Counted from the stretch's first letter, positions 17,927 to 26,776 are shown. The stretch is 64,000 nt of DNA from Nocardioides jishulii (GCF_006007965.1 NZ_CP040748.1:682001-746000), one strand, 5' to 3'. The notes: a model not told the origin generated them from the sequence alone. Program-made: numbers and translations.

Positions 17927-19396
17927 ATGGGTGGATCGGGTCGCGGGAGCGGGATGCGTACGGGCGCGGGGATGCAGCGGCTGGTGGGCGTGGCGGTGCT
18001 CGTGCTCGCATCCTTGGTGGCGGCGAGCCCCAGCTCTTCGACGAGCGGGGCCGACCGGGCCGCGGCGATCGAGCCGTGGCCCGGCGGCCAGGCCGCCCGG
18101 GCCGTCGACGTGCAGGAAGAGCTGGGCACCGACGTGAGCGGGCTGTCCTACCGCACGGGGGCCACCGCCGCGGCTGACGTGCTGTGGGGGGTGGGCGACC
18201 GGGCGGGCCTGATCCACCGCCTGGTCCAGCGCTCGGGCAGGTGGCGTCCGGACACGGCTGACTCGTGGGGCGAGGGCAAGACGTTCACGTTCCCCGACGG
18301 CAGGCGTCCCGACGCGGAGGGACTGGTGGTGCAGGGCTCCGTCGCCTGGGTCTCCACCGAGCGCGACGACACCGGCGTCTCACGCCTCAGCATCCTGAGG
18401 GTTCCGCTCTCCGGCACGGGGGCCACCTTGGGCCCGACCCGCGAGTGGAGCCTCAAGGACGACTTCCCACCCCTGGGGGCCAACGCCGGCCTGGAGTCCC
18501 TCGACTTCGTGCCGAACTCCTTCTTGGTCGCTCATGGCTTCGTCGACGAGGCCAGGGGAGCGGTCTACGCCCCGTCGGCCCATCCCGGTCAGGTGGGCGA
18601 CGGCGTCTTCTTCGTCGCCGCGGAGTCCGCGGTGACCAAGGGTGAGGTCCGGGGCTACGTGCTCAAGGACGACGGCACCGCGGTGCGGGTGGCGACGATC
18701 ACCAATCCGCTTGGCCACGTCCGTGCCCTCGACTTCGACGCCTCCACCGGGCGGCTGTGGATCGTCTGCGACGACGACTGCGACGGGCGGATCACCACCG
18801 CCCAGATCCGTGGCGGCAGGTTCGTCGCATCGACCGTGTACGCCCGCCCGACCGCGCTCCCCAACCGCAACAACGAGGGGTTCACGGTCGCCCCGGCGTC
18901 GCGCTGCGCCAACGGGTCGCGGCCCGTCTTCTGGAGCAACGACTCCAACAACGCCGGCCACGCGATCTGGGCCGGCACGTTGCCGTGCTCCTCGACCGAG
19001 GAGAAGGTCGTGCCCACGCTCGCCGTGAAGGCGCCACGGGTGCAGGCCGGTCGCAAGGCCGTCGTCACGGTGAGGGCCACAGCGTCCTCCGGCGGCGTCG
19101 TACGAGGGAGGGTCGCCGTCGACGTCGGTCGCCGTTCGCGCACCGCCCAGCTCTCGCAGGGCGTCGCACGGGTGTCCTTCGGCACGTTCCGCCGACCGGG
19201 GCTGCGCAAGGTCAAGGTCTCCTACGCGGGCAGCTCGGTCCACGCGGCGAAGGTGACGACCTCCAGGCTCCGGGTCACCCGGGCCCGGGTCACCCGAGCC
19301 TCCACCCGGCCCGCTCTCCCCGGTCCGGCAGCGGTCTACCGAGGTTCGGCGACGACCACCCCGGCGCGCTCGGTCGTCAGCGTCCGGGTCGGCTGA
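17927..19396 (+). CDS. Secreted phytase/esterase-like propeller protein with Ig-like tail
   Basis: 489 residues. An N-terminal signal sequence (hydrophobic core at about 19-35) is followed by a beta-propeller-like domain to about residue 360. It has repeated patterns such as VLWGVGDRAGLI, DAEGLVV, LESLDFV, LDFDASTGRLWIVCDDD and the NNEGFT string seen in the esterase-like-activity-of-phytase family. A bacterial Ig-like module (about 365-450, VTVRATASSGGVVRG type) and an Arg/Thr/Pro-rich end follow. Hydrolysis of phosphate esters or other substrates is possible, but no catalytic set is certain. The propeller part shares style with the N-terminal half of the GH16 protein at 1225-2856. Confidence 0.78.
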   Translation: MGGSGRGSGMRTGAGMQRLVGVAVLVLASLVAASPSSSTSGADRAAAIEPWPGGQAARAVDVQEELGTDVSGLSYRTGATAAADVLWGVGDRAGLIHRLVQRSGRWRPDTADSWGEGKTFTFPDGRRPDAEGLVVQGSVAWVSTERDDTGVSRLSILRVPLSGTGATLGPTREWSLKDDFPPLGANAGLESLDFVPNSFLVAHGFVDEARGAVYAPSAHPGQVGDGVFFVAAESAVTKGEVRGYVLKDDGTAVRVATITNPLGHVRALDFDASTGRLWIVCDDDCDGRITTAQIRGGRFVASTVYARPTALPNRNNEGFTVAPASRCANGSRPVFWSNDSNNAGHAIWAGTLPCSSTEEKVVPTLAVKAPRVQAGRKAVVTVRATASSGGVVRGRVAVDVGRRSRTAQLSQGVARVSFGTFRRPGLRKVKVSYAGSSVHAAKVTTSRLRVTRARVTRASTRPALPGPAAVYRGSATTTPARSVVSVRVG

Positions 19397-19528
19397 GGCG
19401 CAAACTGACGGCAACTGGCGGGAACACCCACACGCGGCCGGGCGTTGTACTCCACGTCACCCGTAGAGTTCACGACAGCGAGCGGGGTCAGCCAGACCAC
19501 GTCCGAGGCCTCCAAGGAGAGACCAGCC

Positions 19529-20383
19529 ATGCGTAGCAACAACCCGGTGTTCAACCGGTCCGAGGCGTTCAACGGATCGAGCGCCCGGACCCAGTCCCCC
19601 TACGGCCAGAGCCCTTACGGCCAGGCCGACCCCTACGGCCAGTACGGCGACCCGTCCCAGTGGGGCACCGGCGCGCCGACCCAGCAGGCACCCGTCGCCC
19701 GGATGACCATCGACAGCGTGGTGCAGAAGACCGGCATCACGCTCGCCGTCGTCATCGTCACCGCGATGGCGACGTGGCTGTGGGCTGGCGACGCCTCGAC
19801 GTGGAGCGCCGAGAAGGTCGGCCAGATCGAGATGGCGGCGATGGCCGGCTGCGGTCTCGCCTTCGTGCTCTCCCTGGTGAACTCGTTCAAGCGCGTGGTC
19901 AGCCCCGCTCTGGTGCTGGCCTTCGCGGCGGCCGAGGGTGTGGCCCTCGGCGCGATCAGCGTCTTCTTCGAGAACATGTTCCCGGGCATCGTGACCAACG
20001 CGGTGCTCGGCACGATGGCTGCCTTCGCCGGCACCCTGGCCGCCTACAAGTTCTTCGACATCAAGCTGAGCGACAAGTTCAAGCGCGGCGTCATGGCCGT
20101 GGTGCTTGGCATGGTGGGCCTGAGCGTGCTCTCCCTCGTGCTGAGCTTTGCTGGCATCGACATGGGCCTCTTCGGCGGTGGCCCGATCGGCTTCATCTTC
20201 GCTGTGCTCGGCCTGGTCATGGGTGTCTTCATGCTGCTGATGGACTTCGACTTCGTCGAGCAGGGCGTCGCCGCCGGCATCGAGGAGCGCAACTCCTGGA
20301 CCGCCGCATTCGCGATGACCGTCTCGCTGGTCTGGATCTACACCAACCTGCTGCGCCTCCTGGCCTTCTTCCAGGACGACTGA
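19529..20383 (+). CDS. Bax inhibitor-1/YccA family membrane protein
   Basis: 284 residues from ATG 19529, with AAGGAGAG 11 bases upstream. The first 55 residues are soluble, with tandem PYGQ units (SPYGQSPYGQADPYGQYG), then seven hydrophobic helices fill the rest. The late helices with FAGIDMGLFGGGPIGFI and the C-terminal FQDD fit the actinobacterial Bax inhibitor-1 branch (TMBIM superfamily), whose members are pH-sensitive Ca leak channels where tested. A TAGAGT box at 19464-19469 may be its -10, leaving a leader of about 50 bases. A hairpin terminator follows. Confidence 0.9.
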   Translation: MRSNNPVFNRSEAFNGSSARTQSPYGQSPYGQADPYGQYGDPSQWGTGAPTQQAPVARMTIDSVVQKTGITLAVVIVTAMATWLWAGDASTWSAEKVGQIEMAAMAGCGLAFVLSLVNSFKRVVSPALVLAFAAAEGVALGAISVFFENMFPGIVTNAVLGTMAAFAGTLAAYKFFDIKLSDKFKRGVMAVVLGMVGLSVLSLVLSFAGIDMGLFGGGPIGFIFAVLGLVMGVFMLLMDFDFVEQGVAAGIEERNSWTAAFAMTVSLVWIYTNLLRLLAFFQDD

Positions 20384-20414
20384 GCGACGCCTCGCGGCAC
20401 TTCGTACACCCTCA

Positions 20415-20449
20415 GGACCCCGCCCCGACCTCGGTCGGCGCGGGGTTCC
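20415..20449. terminator. Hairpin between convergent genes
   Basis: GGACCCCGC arm pairs with GCGGGGTTCC, with an inner CCGAC/GTCGG stem. It lies between the stops of the Bax-inhibitor-1 gene (20383) and the SGNH hydrolase gene (20475), and could serve both. Confidence 0.65.
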
Positions 20450-20474
20450 TGCGTTGGTCAGGTTCCAGCGTTGG

Positions 20475-21482
20475 TCAGGGCACGTCGACCGGCGAAGGGG
20501 TCTCGGCCTCGGGAGTGTGGGGGTGGCGGCGGTGACGCAGCTCGACCCAGCGTCCGCGGCTGGTGCGACGGCTGCTGGTCAGGTCGAGCGGGTCCAGCTC
20601 GGTACCGGCCCGGTCGGCGGCCTCCACGGCGGCGGCCGCGGTCTGACGTACGCCCTCGCCGCGCTGCGCCGTCGGCAGGAGCTCGTCGGGCTCGACCAGG
20701 CCCAGGGCGACCAGCGTCGTCGGCAGCAGCACGTCGGCGCAGGCGTGGTAGCCCTCGGGGGAGGGGTGGAACTTGTCGGGGCCGAAGAGCTCGGCGGGCT
20801 CGGCGGCGAACTCAGGACCCAGGATGTCGCCCAGCGACACGGTGCGGGCGCCCTCGTTGAGCGCCACGATCGCCTGGGCGGCGGCGAGACGACGCGACCA
20901 GTGACGGGCGAGCTGACGCAACGGCGGGAGGATCGGGCGGATGGTGCCGAGGTCGGGGCACGTCCCGACGACCACCTCGACGCCGGCGTGGCGCAGGCGG
21001 TGGACGGCCTCACCCAGGTGACGCACCGAGGCGGCCGGGCGCACCATGTGGGTGACGTCGTTGGGCCCCACCAGGATCATCGCGACGTCGCAGCGTGCCT
21101 CGAGGACCCGGTCGACCTGGGTCCGCAGGTCGGACGACTGGGCACCGATCACGGGGTAGGAGCGCAGGTGGACCCGACGGTTGGCCGCGGCCGCCATGCC
21201 GGAGGCCCAGTAGGCGCCCGGGGTGTGCTCCACCTGGTCGACGCCGTAGCCGAGCGCCGAGGAGTCACCCAGCAGGGCGACCTCCAGCGGGGGGCCGGGG
21301 CGTCCGCGGCCGTAGTAGCCGGTGGCGTCGAAGACGGGCTTGGTCGCGCGTCCGATCATCTTGCGAGCTGCCAGCGCCTCCGCGACCAGGATGCCGTAGA
21401 GCGCGGCGCTGACGAGGGAGAGGCCGCGGCCCCCGTAGGCGGCTGCAGCGGCCAGTCGACGTGCTGCGGACGCTTTGCTCAC
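20475..21482 (-). CDS. SGNH/GDSL hydrolase, membrane-anchored
   Basis: 335 residues from GTG 21482. After a hydrophobic N-terminal segment (about 8-40) come the SGNH blocks: LLGDSSALGYG (block I, catalytic Ser in GDSS), the Gly of block II near GAQSSDLRTQ, VGPNDVTHM (block III, GxND) and DKFHPSPEGY (block V, Asp and His). Members act as lipases, esterases or acetyl-xylan/peptidoglycan deacetylases; the substrate is open. The C-terminal 60 residues are charged and low-complexity. M. tuberculosis has a related exported protein (Rv1075c) close to cbs as well. It is divergent from cbs, with 56 bases between starts. Confidence 0.9.
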   Translation of the reverse strand: MSKASAARRLAAAAAYGGRGLSLVSAALYGILVAEALAARKMIGRATKPVFDATGYYGRGRPGPPLEVALLGDSSALGYGVDQVEHTPGAYWASGMAAAANRRVHLRSYPVIGAQSSDLRTQVDRVLEARCDVAMILVGPNDVTHMVRPAASVRHLGEAVHRLRHAGVEVVVGTCPDLGTIRPILPPLRQLARHWSRRLAAAQAIVALNEGARTVSLGDILGPEFAAEPAELFGPDKFHPSPEGYHACADVLLPTTLVALGLVEPDELLPTAQRGEGVRQTAAAAVEAADRAGTELDPLDLTSSRRTSRGRWVELRHRRHPHTPEAETPSPVDVP

Positions 21483-21489
21483 GGGGGCC

Positions 21490-21495
21490 AGTCTA
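21490..21495 (-). promoter_or_regulatory. -10 element of a leaderless promoter (SGNH hydrolase)
   Basis: On the minus strand TAGACT lies 7 bases before GTG 21482. It is back to back with the cbs -10 at 21526-21531. Confidence 0.5.
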
Positions 21496-21525
21496 CGGAG
21501 TTCACGCTTGCGACCTTGCCCCGGC

Positions 21526-21531
21526 TAGATT
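21526..21531 (+). promoter_or_regulatory. -10 element of a leaderless promoter (cbs)
   Basis: TAGATT lies 7 bases before ATG 21539. A possible -35 TTCACG is at 21501-21506, with a long 19-base spacer. Confidence 0.55.
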
Positions 21532-21538
21532 GACGCTC

Positions 21539-22963
21539 ATGCAGTACGTGAACTCGCTCCTGGACCTCATCGGCAACACTCCTCTCCTGAAGTTGTCGAC
21601 CTCGCTGGCCCCCGAGCTGCAGGTCGAGAAGTACGGCGAGCCGAAGGGGCCGCTGCTCCTGGCGAAGGTCGAGTACCTCAACCCGGGCGGCTCCGTGAAG
21701 GACCGCATCGCCACCCGCATGATCGAGGCCGCCGAGGCCTCCGGCGAGCTCCAGCCGGGCGGCACGATCGTCGAGCCCACCTCCGGCAACACCGGCGTCG
21801 GCCTGGCGATGGTGGCCCAGGAGAAGGGCTACAAGTGCATCTTCGTCTGCCCTGACAAGGTCAGCGAGGACAAGCGCAACGTGCTGCGGGCGTACGGCGC
21901 CGAGGTCGTGGTCTGCCCGACCGCGGTGGCGCCGGAGCACCCCGACTCCTACTACAACGTCTCCGACCGCCTGGCCTCGCAGCCCGGCGCCTGGAAGCCC
22001 AACCAGTACGCCAACCCGAACAACCCGCGCTCGCACTACGAGACCACCGGTCCCGAGATCTGGGCGCAGACGGAAGGGAAGATCACCCACTTCGTCGCGG
22101 GTGTCGGCACTGGCGGCACCATCTCGGGCATCGGCCGCTACCTCAAGGAGCAGGCTGCCAAGGAGGGTCGTGACGTCCAGGTGATCGGCGCGGACCCGGC
22201 CGGCTCGGTCTACTCGGGTGGCGACGGCCGCCCCTACCTCGTCGAGGGCGTCGGTGAGGACTTCTGGCCCGAGACCTACGACAAGAACGTCGCCGACCGC
22301 ATCATCGAGGTCTCCGACGCCGACTCGTTCGCCTTCACCCGCCGCCTGGCCCGCGAGGAGGCGCTGCTCGTCGGCGGCTCGTCCGGCATGGCGGCCTTCG
22401 CCGCGAAGAAGCTCGCCGTCGAGCTCGCCGAGGAGGGTCGCGACGACGCCGTCATCGTCGTCCTGCTGCCCGACTCGGGCCGTGGCTACCTGACGAAGGT
22501 CTTCAACGACCAGTGGCTGGGCCAGTACGGCTTCGCCACCGAGACCAACGCCGACGCCGAGGTCACCGTCGGCCAGGTCCTGCGCGGCAAGAAGGACGCG
22601 CTGCCCGACCTGGTCCACACCCACCCGGGCGAGACGATCGCCGAGGCGATCCACATCCTCCAGGAGTACGGCGTCTCCCAGATGCCCGTCGTGCGCGCCG
22701 AGCCCCCGGTCGTCGCGGCCGAGGTCGCCGGCTCGGTCTCCGAGCGCGACCTGCTCGACGCCCTCTTCACCGGCAAGGCCAAGCTGACCGACGCCGTCGA
22801 GCAGCACATGTCCTCCCCGCTGCCCTCGATCGGCGCCAGCGAACCGGTCCAGGACGCGGTGCACCTGCTCGAGACGGCCGACGCGGTCCTGGTCCACGAG
22901 GACGGTGCTCCGGTCGGCGTCGTCACCCGTCACGACCTGCTGGCCAACCTGGCCAAGGGCTGA
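21539..22963 (+). CDS. cbs: Cystathionine beta-synthase
   Basis: 474 residues from ATG 21539. It condenses serine with homocysteine to cystathionine, the first step of reverse transsulfuration. The PLP lysine is K54 in NPGGSVKDR; the substrate loop TSGNTGVGLA and the PLP phosphate loop GVGTGGTISGIGRYLK are present. Residues about 343-474 form two CBS modules (VGQVLRGKK... and SSPLPSIGASEPVQDAV), the regulatory domain that separates it from plain cysteine synthases. metB lies about 9 kb downstream on the same strand; the TauE/SafE gene follows after 16 bases. Confidence 0.95.
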   Translation: MQYVNSLLDLIGNTPLLKLSTSLAPELQVEKYGEPKGPLLLAKVEYLNPGGSVKDRIATRMIEAAEASGELQPGGTIVEPTSGNTGVGLAMVAQEKGYKCIFVCPDKVSEDKRNVLRAYGAEVVVCPTAVAPEHPDSYYNVSDRLASQPGAWKPNQYANPNNPRSHYETTGPEIWAQTEGKITHFVAGVGTGGTISGIGRYLKEQAAKEGRDVQVIGADPAGSVYSGGDGRPYLVEGVGEDFWPETYDKNVADRIIEVSDADSFAFTRRLAREEALLVGGSSGMAAFAAKKLAVELAEEGRDDAVIVVLLPDSGRGYLTKVFNDQWLGQYGFATETNADAEVTVGQVLRGKKDALPDLVHTHPGETIAEAIHILQEYGVSQMPVVRAEPPVVAAEVAGSVSERDLLDALFTGKAKLTDAVEQHMSSPLPSIGASEPVQDAVHLLETADAVLVHEDGAPVGVVTRHDLLANLAKG

Positions 22964-22979
22964 GCGGCCGCCGCCCACG

Positions 22980-23759
22980 GTGGAGATCTCGTACGAGGTC
23001 CTCGCGGCGCTGCTCGTGGCAGCGCTCGCTGCGGGCTTCGTCGACGCCGTGGTCGGCGGCGGCGGGCTGATCCAGCTGCCCGCCCTGCTGCTCGGCCTGC
23101 CGGCCGCGTCCCCGGTGCAGATCCTGGCGACCAACAAGCTGGCCTCCATCTGCGGGACCACGGTGGCCGCGGCGACGTACGCCCGACGGGTGCGGCCCGA
23201 CCCACGCACGTTCCTGCCCCTCATGCTGGCCGCCTTCGGCGGATCCGCGATGGGGGCCGGAGTCGCCGCGATGATCCCCAAGGCGGCCTTCGAGCCGATC
23301 GTGCTGGTCGTGCTGGTCCTCGTCGGGGCGTACGTCGTGGCGAAGCCGACCCTGGGCAGCACGACCGCGCTGCGCTTCGCGGGCCACCACCACACGCTGG
23401 GCGCCCTCGCCATCGGCCTGGTCGTCGGGTTCTACGACGGAGCGATGGGACCGGGGACCGGGTCGTTCCTCGTGATGGGCCTGGTCGGGGTGCTCGGCTA
23501 CAACTTCCTCGAGGCCTCGGCCAAGGCTCGCCTGGCCAACTGGGCGACCAACCTGGCCGCCATCCTGGTCTTCGCCAGCCACGACGCCGTGCTGTGGGGG
23601 ATCGGCTTCGCGATGGGCGCCACCAACATGGTCGGCGGCTACCTCGGGGCCAGGGTCGCGATCGGACGCGGCGCCGGGTTCGTCCGGATCTTCTTCATCG
23701 TCGTGGTCTCCGGGTTCGTGGTCCGCATCGGCGGCGGCCTGCTCGGGTGGTGGGGCTGA
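22980..23759 (+). CDS. TauE/SafE family membrane exporter
   Basis: 259 residues from GTG 22980, an inferred start 16 bases after the cbs stop. It has about eight membrane helices with two family repeats: AAGFVDAVVGGGGLIQLPALLL near the start, and VVGFYDGAMGPGTGSFL in the middle. Family members export sulfite, sulfoacetate or related anions. Next to cbs, a sulfur anion is a sensible guess, but only by context. Its TGA overlaps the ATG of the following gene. Confidence 0.88.
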   Translation: MEISYEVLAALLVAALAAGFVDAVVGGGGLIQLPALLLGLPAASPVQILATNKLASICGTTVAAATYARRVRPDPRTFLPLMLAAFGGSAMGAGVAAMIPKAAFEPIVLVVLVLVGAYVVAKPTLGSTTALRFAGHHHTLGALAIGLVVGFYDGAMGPGTGSFLVMGLVGVLGYNFLEASAKARLANWATNLAAILVFASHDAVLWGIGFAMGATNMVGGYLGARVAIGRGAGFVRIFFIVVVSGFVVRIGGGLLGWWG

Positions 23760-24400
23760 TGGCAGCGCCGACCCGCTACCTCACGATCGCGCGGGACGGC
23801 GAGGTCGAGATCGAGGTGAGGCGCAGCCGCTTCCTCTGCACCCTGCGCCGGGTGGAGACCGAGGAGGCGGCCCGCGCCGTGGTGGAGGAGAAGCGTCGCG
23901 CCCACTGGGACGCCCGGCACCACTGCTCGGCCTTCGTGCTCGGAGCCGACGCCATGGTCCAGCGCTCCAACGACGACGGCGAACCGGCCGGCACCGCCGG
24001 CGCCCCGATGCTGGAGGTGCTGCGGGGAGCGGGTGGCGAGGGCGTCAGCGACGTCGTCGCGGTGGTGACCCGGTGGTTCGGCGGGATCCTGCTCGGTGCG
24101 GGGGGACTGGTCCGCGCCTACGGCGACGCCGTCCAGGCCGGGCTCGCCGAGGTCAGGACGCTGGAGCGACGCCTCCAGCAGGAGTGGAGCCTGGTCCTCG
24201 ACCACGGCGAGGCGGGCCGGGTCGAGAGCGACCTGCGCTCGCGGGGCGTGCAGGTCCTCGACACGACGTACGACGCCCGCGTGACGCTGCTGCTCGGCAC
24301 CGAGGACGGCGAGGCGCTGGGGGTCCAGGTCGCCGAGCTGACCGCCGGTCGGGGTGAGCTCACACGCGCCGGGGAGCGCTGGGTCGACCTCAGGGCGTGA
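23759..24400 (+). CDS. IMPACT/YigZ family protein
   Basis: 213 residues from ATG 23759, which overlaps the upstream stop codon (TGATG). The UPF0029 core is clear: RSRFLCTLRRVETEEAA near the start, the block DDGEPAGTAGAPMLEVL (about 80-96) and VVTRWFGGILLGAGGLVRAYG (about 103-125). The C-terminal half has the ferredoxin-like domain of the family (about 140-205). Such proteins bind nucleic acid or ribosomes; eukaryotic IMPACT regulates Gcn2, while the bacterial role is poorly known. Its 3' end overlaps the convergent YchJ-like gene by 11 bases. Confidence 0.93.
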   Translation: MAAPTRYLTIARDGEVEIEVRRSRFLCTLRRVETEEAARAVVEEKRRAHWDARHHCSAFVLGADAMVQRSNDDGEPAGTAGAPMLEVLRGAGGEGVSDVVAVVTRWFGGILLGAGGLVRAYGDAVQAGLAEVRTLERRLQQEWSLVLDHGEAGRVESDLRSRGVQVLDTTYDARVTLLLGTEDGEALGVQVAELTAGRGELTRAGERWVDLRA

Positions 24401-24818
24401 GTGGTGCCCCGTCGACGTCGTTGTCGACGTCGCCGTCGACGTAGAGCCACCGACCGGCGCGGCGGGCGAAGCGGCTGCGCTCGTGCATCCGACCCTCCTG
24501 CCCCTCCGCGGTGCGCCACGTCGCCACGAACTCGACCTCGCCGGTCTCGTCGCCGGGCCCGCCGTCGGCGGTGTCGAGGATCTCCAGGCCGGTCCACGTG
24601 GTGGTCGGGTCGCTGCGCACGTCGTCGGGACGGGTGCGAGGGTGCCACGTGGTGAAGACCCAGTCGTCGAGACCCAGCGCGAAGGCTGAGTAGCGCGAGC
24701 GCATCAGCTCCTCCGCCGTGGCGGGACGTTCGCTGCCGCGGTGGAACCGGCCGCAGCAGGCGTCGTACGTCGCTCGCTCGGCGTCACTTCCGCCGCAGGG
24801 GCACTCGGGTTGCAGCAC
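24390..24818 (-). CDS. YchJ-like SEC-C motif protein
   Basis: 142 residues from GTG 24818. The N-terminus has the paired Cys motif CPCGG and YDACCGRFHRG, the zinc-binding pattern of the YchJ/UPF0225 family, followed by SRYSAFALGLDDWVFTTWHP, a very typical block. The C-terminal half is an NTF2-like fold with FVATWRTAEGQEGRMHERSRF. Function is not established. The last 11 bases overlap the convergent IMPACT-family gene. A TAGGCT box stands 6 bases before the start. Confidence 0.92.
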   Translation of the reverse strand: MLQPECPCGGSDAERATYDACCGRFHRGSERPATAEELMRSRYSAFALGLDDWVFTTWHPRTRPDDVRSDPTTTWTGLEILDTADGGPGDETGEVEFVATWRTAEGQEGRMHERSRFARRAGRWLYVDGDVDNDVDGAPLTP

Positions 24819-24824
24819 CGGTCG

Positions 24825-24830
24825 AGCCTA
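24825..24830 (-). promoter_or_regulatory. -10 element of a leaderless promoter (YchJ-like gene)
   Basis: On the minus strand TAGGCT lies 6 bases before GTG 24818; no Shine-Dalgarno. Confidence 0.5.
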
Positions 24831-24880
24831 TCGGCCGGGCGTGGGACGTAGGGGCTCTGGGGTTGGCTGGGCCGACGGGC

Positions 24881-24886
24881 TAGGTT
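24881..24886 (+). promoter_or_regulatory. -10 element of a leaderless promoter (MoxR-type AAA gene)
   Basis: TAGGTT is followed by GTGGGT and then GTG 24893. The spacing of 6 bases favours the second GTG as the start. Confidence 0.5.
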
Positions 24887-24892
24887 GTGGGT

Positions 24893-26293
24893 GTGACGAG
24901 CATCGCAACGCAGGCCCCGTCCCCCCGCACCGTCGGAGAGCTCCGGGAGTCCGGCCACGAGCACACCACCCTGCGCGACGAGCTGCGCACCAACCTGCTC
25001 GCGCAGCTGCGCGACGGCGTCGACCCGTGGCCCGGACTGCACGGCTTCGGCGACACGGTGATCCCGCAGGTGGAGCGCGCCATCCTCGCCGGCCACGACA
25101 TCGTCCTGCTCGGCGAGCGTGGGCAGGGCAAGACGCGCCTGCTGCGCAGCCTGGTGGACCTGCTCGACGAGTGGAGCCCTGTGATCGCCGGGTCGGAGCT
25201 GGGCGAGCACCCCTACGACCCGATCACTCCGCAGTGGATCACCGCTGCCCGGGCCCAGGGCGACGCGCTGCCGATCGAGTGGGTGCACCGCTCCGAGCGC
25301 TACGCGGAGAAGCTCGCCACCCCCGACACCTCGGTGGCCGACCTGATCGGTGACGTCGACCCGATGAAGGTGGCCGAGGGGCGTCACCTCGGTGACCCCG
25401 AGACCATCGCCTTCGGGCTCGTGCCGCGCAGCCACCGCGGCATCGTCGCCATCAACGAGCTGCCCGACCTGGCCGAGCGGATCCAGGTGTCGATGCTCAA
25501 CGTGATGGAGGAGCGCGACGTCCAGATCCGCGGTTACCTGCTGCGCCTCCCGCTCGACGTGCTGGTGGTCGCCAGCGCCAACCCCGAGGACTACACCAAC
25601 CGCGGCCGCATCATCTCCCCGCTCAAGGACCGCTTCGGGGCCGAGATCCGCACCCACTACCCCGTCGCGCTGGCCGACGAGCTCGCCGTGATCCGGCAGG
25701 AGGCCGGGCTCGTCGCCGAGGTGCCGGAGGTCCTGCTCGAGGTGCTGGCCCGCTTCACCCGTGCCCTGCGTGACTCCTCCGCCGTCGACCAGCGCTCCGG
25801 CGTCAGCGCCCGCTTCACCATCGCGGGAGCCGAGACCGTGGCCGCGGCGGCCCTGCACCGGGCGACCCGCCAGGGGGAGGACGAGGCCGTGGCCCGGCTG
25901 GTCGACCTGGACGCGGCCGTCTCCGTGCTGCGCGGCAAGGTCGAGTTCGAGACGGGCGAGGAAGGTCGCGAGAGCGAGATCCTCACCCACCTGCTGCGCA
26001 CCGCCGTCGCGTCGACCGTGCGCGAGCACCTGGCCGGGGTCGACCTCGGGCTGCTGGTCGAGGCGATCGAGGACGGTGCCACCGTGGCCACGGGCGCGCA
26101 GATGACGGCCCGCGACTTCCTCGCGGGCCTGCCCCGGTTGGGGGAGTCGGAGGTCTACGACGAGGTCGCCGCCCGGGTCGGGGCCAGCACGCCCGGCGAG
26201 ATTGCCGGTGCCGTCGAGCTCGCCCTCGAGGGCCTCTACCTGGCCCGTCGGATCGGCAAGGACTCTGCAGGGGCTGAGACGGTCTATGGCTGA
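24893..26293 (+). CDS. MoxR/ChlI-type AAA ATPase
   Basis: 466 residues from GTG 24893, chosen by its spacing from the TAGGTT box. It is an AAA+ ATPase of the magnesium-chelatase/MoxR class: Walker A GERGQGKT at 74-81, a long insertion with GDVDPMKVAEG, sensor/Walker B region GIVAINELPDLAERIQVSMLN, and an arginine-finger region around SPLKDRFGAEIRTH. The helical C-terminal part is longer than in typical MoxR. Such ATPases work with a von Willebrand A (VWA) protein to insert metals or remodel complexes; here the VWA partner is two genes downstream. The target is unknown. Confidence 0.88.
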   Translation: MTSIATQAPSPRTVGELRESGHEHTTLRDELRTNLLAQLRDGVDPWPGLHGFGDTVIPQVERAILAGHDIVLLGERGQGKTRLLRSLVDLLDEWSPVIAGSELGEHPYDPITPQWITAARAQGDALPIEWVHRSERYAEKLATPDTSVADLIGDVDPMKVAEGRHLGDPETIAFGLVPRSHRGIVAINELPDLAERIQVSMLNVMEERDVQIRGYLLRLPLDVLVVASANPEDYTNRGRIISPLKDRFGAEIRTHYPVALADELAVIRQEAGLVAEVPEVLLEVLARFTRALRDSSAVDQRSGVSARFTIAGAETVAAAALHRATRQGEDEAVARLVDLDAAVSVLRGKVEFETGEEGRESEILTHLLRTAVASTVREHLAGVDLGLLVEAIEDGATVATGAQMTARDFLAGLPRLGESEVYDEVAARVGASTPGEIAGAVELALEGLYLARRIGKDSAGAETVYG

Positions 26294-26305
26294 GAAGGGA
26301 CACGC

Positions 26306-26776
26306 ATGCACGTCGAGCTGAGGGAGGCGCTTCCCGGGGACGCCAAGGAGATCCGGGCGCTGGTCGAGGTGGTGCTGCCTGCGACGTACGACCCGATCGA
26401 CCCGCGCTACGCCGCCCGCGAGCTGGAGCGCTGGGAGGTCGAGGACATCCCGGCCACGCTCGAGGACGGCGTCTTCGTGGTGGGCGAGGTCAACGGGCGG
26501 ATCATTGGCCTGGTCTCGGCCACCATCGACGACCGCGACCGGTTCGTGATGAGCACGCTGCACGTGCACCCCGACTTCCAGGGCCAGCGCGTCGGCACCC
26601 GGCTCCTCAACGAGGTGGTCGACCTGGTCGACGACCGGGCGCTCTGGACCCGCTACCCCGAGGGCGACGACAACGCCGCCGCCTTCTGCCAGCGCAACGG
26701 GTTCGGCGTGGCCGAGGTCGTCGACGACCCGCCGTTCCCGCGGCAGGTCTGGGCCAGGCTGGACCGGGACAGATGA
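26306..26776 (+). CDS. GNAT family N-acetyltransferase
   Basis: 156 residues. It begins with the usual VELREALPGDAKEIRALV strand-helix, and carries the acetyl-CoA binding motif HPDFQGQRVGTRLL at 88-101 (Q/R-x-x-G-x-G/A). The end FCQRNGFGVAEVV is the usual GNAT C-terminal block. The substrate is unknown. It sits inside the AAA/VWA operon, 12 bases after the ATPase gene and overlapping the VWA gene by 4 bases, so co-translation is likely. Confidence 0.9.
   Translation: MHVELREALPGDAKEIRALVEVVLPATYDPIDPRYAARELERWEVEDIPATLEDGVFVVGEVNGRIIGLVSATIDDRDRFVMSTLHVHPDFQGQRVGTRLLNEVVDLVDDRALWTRYPEGDDNAAAFCQRNGFGVAEVVDDPPFPRQVWARLDRDR

Noticed and set aside
20454..21533. Plus-strand open frame opposite the SGNH hydrolase gene
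   Set aside because: The hydrolase motifs (GDSS, GPND, DKFHPS) are clear on the minus strand; the plus frame is Gly/Arg/Val-rich shadow.
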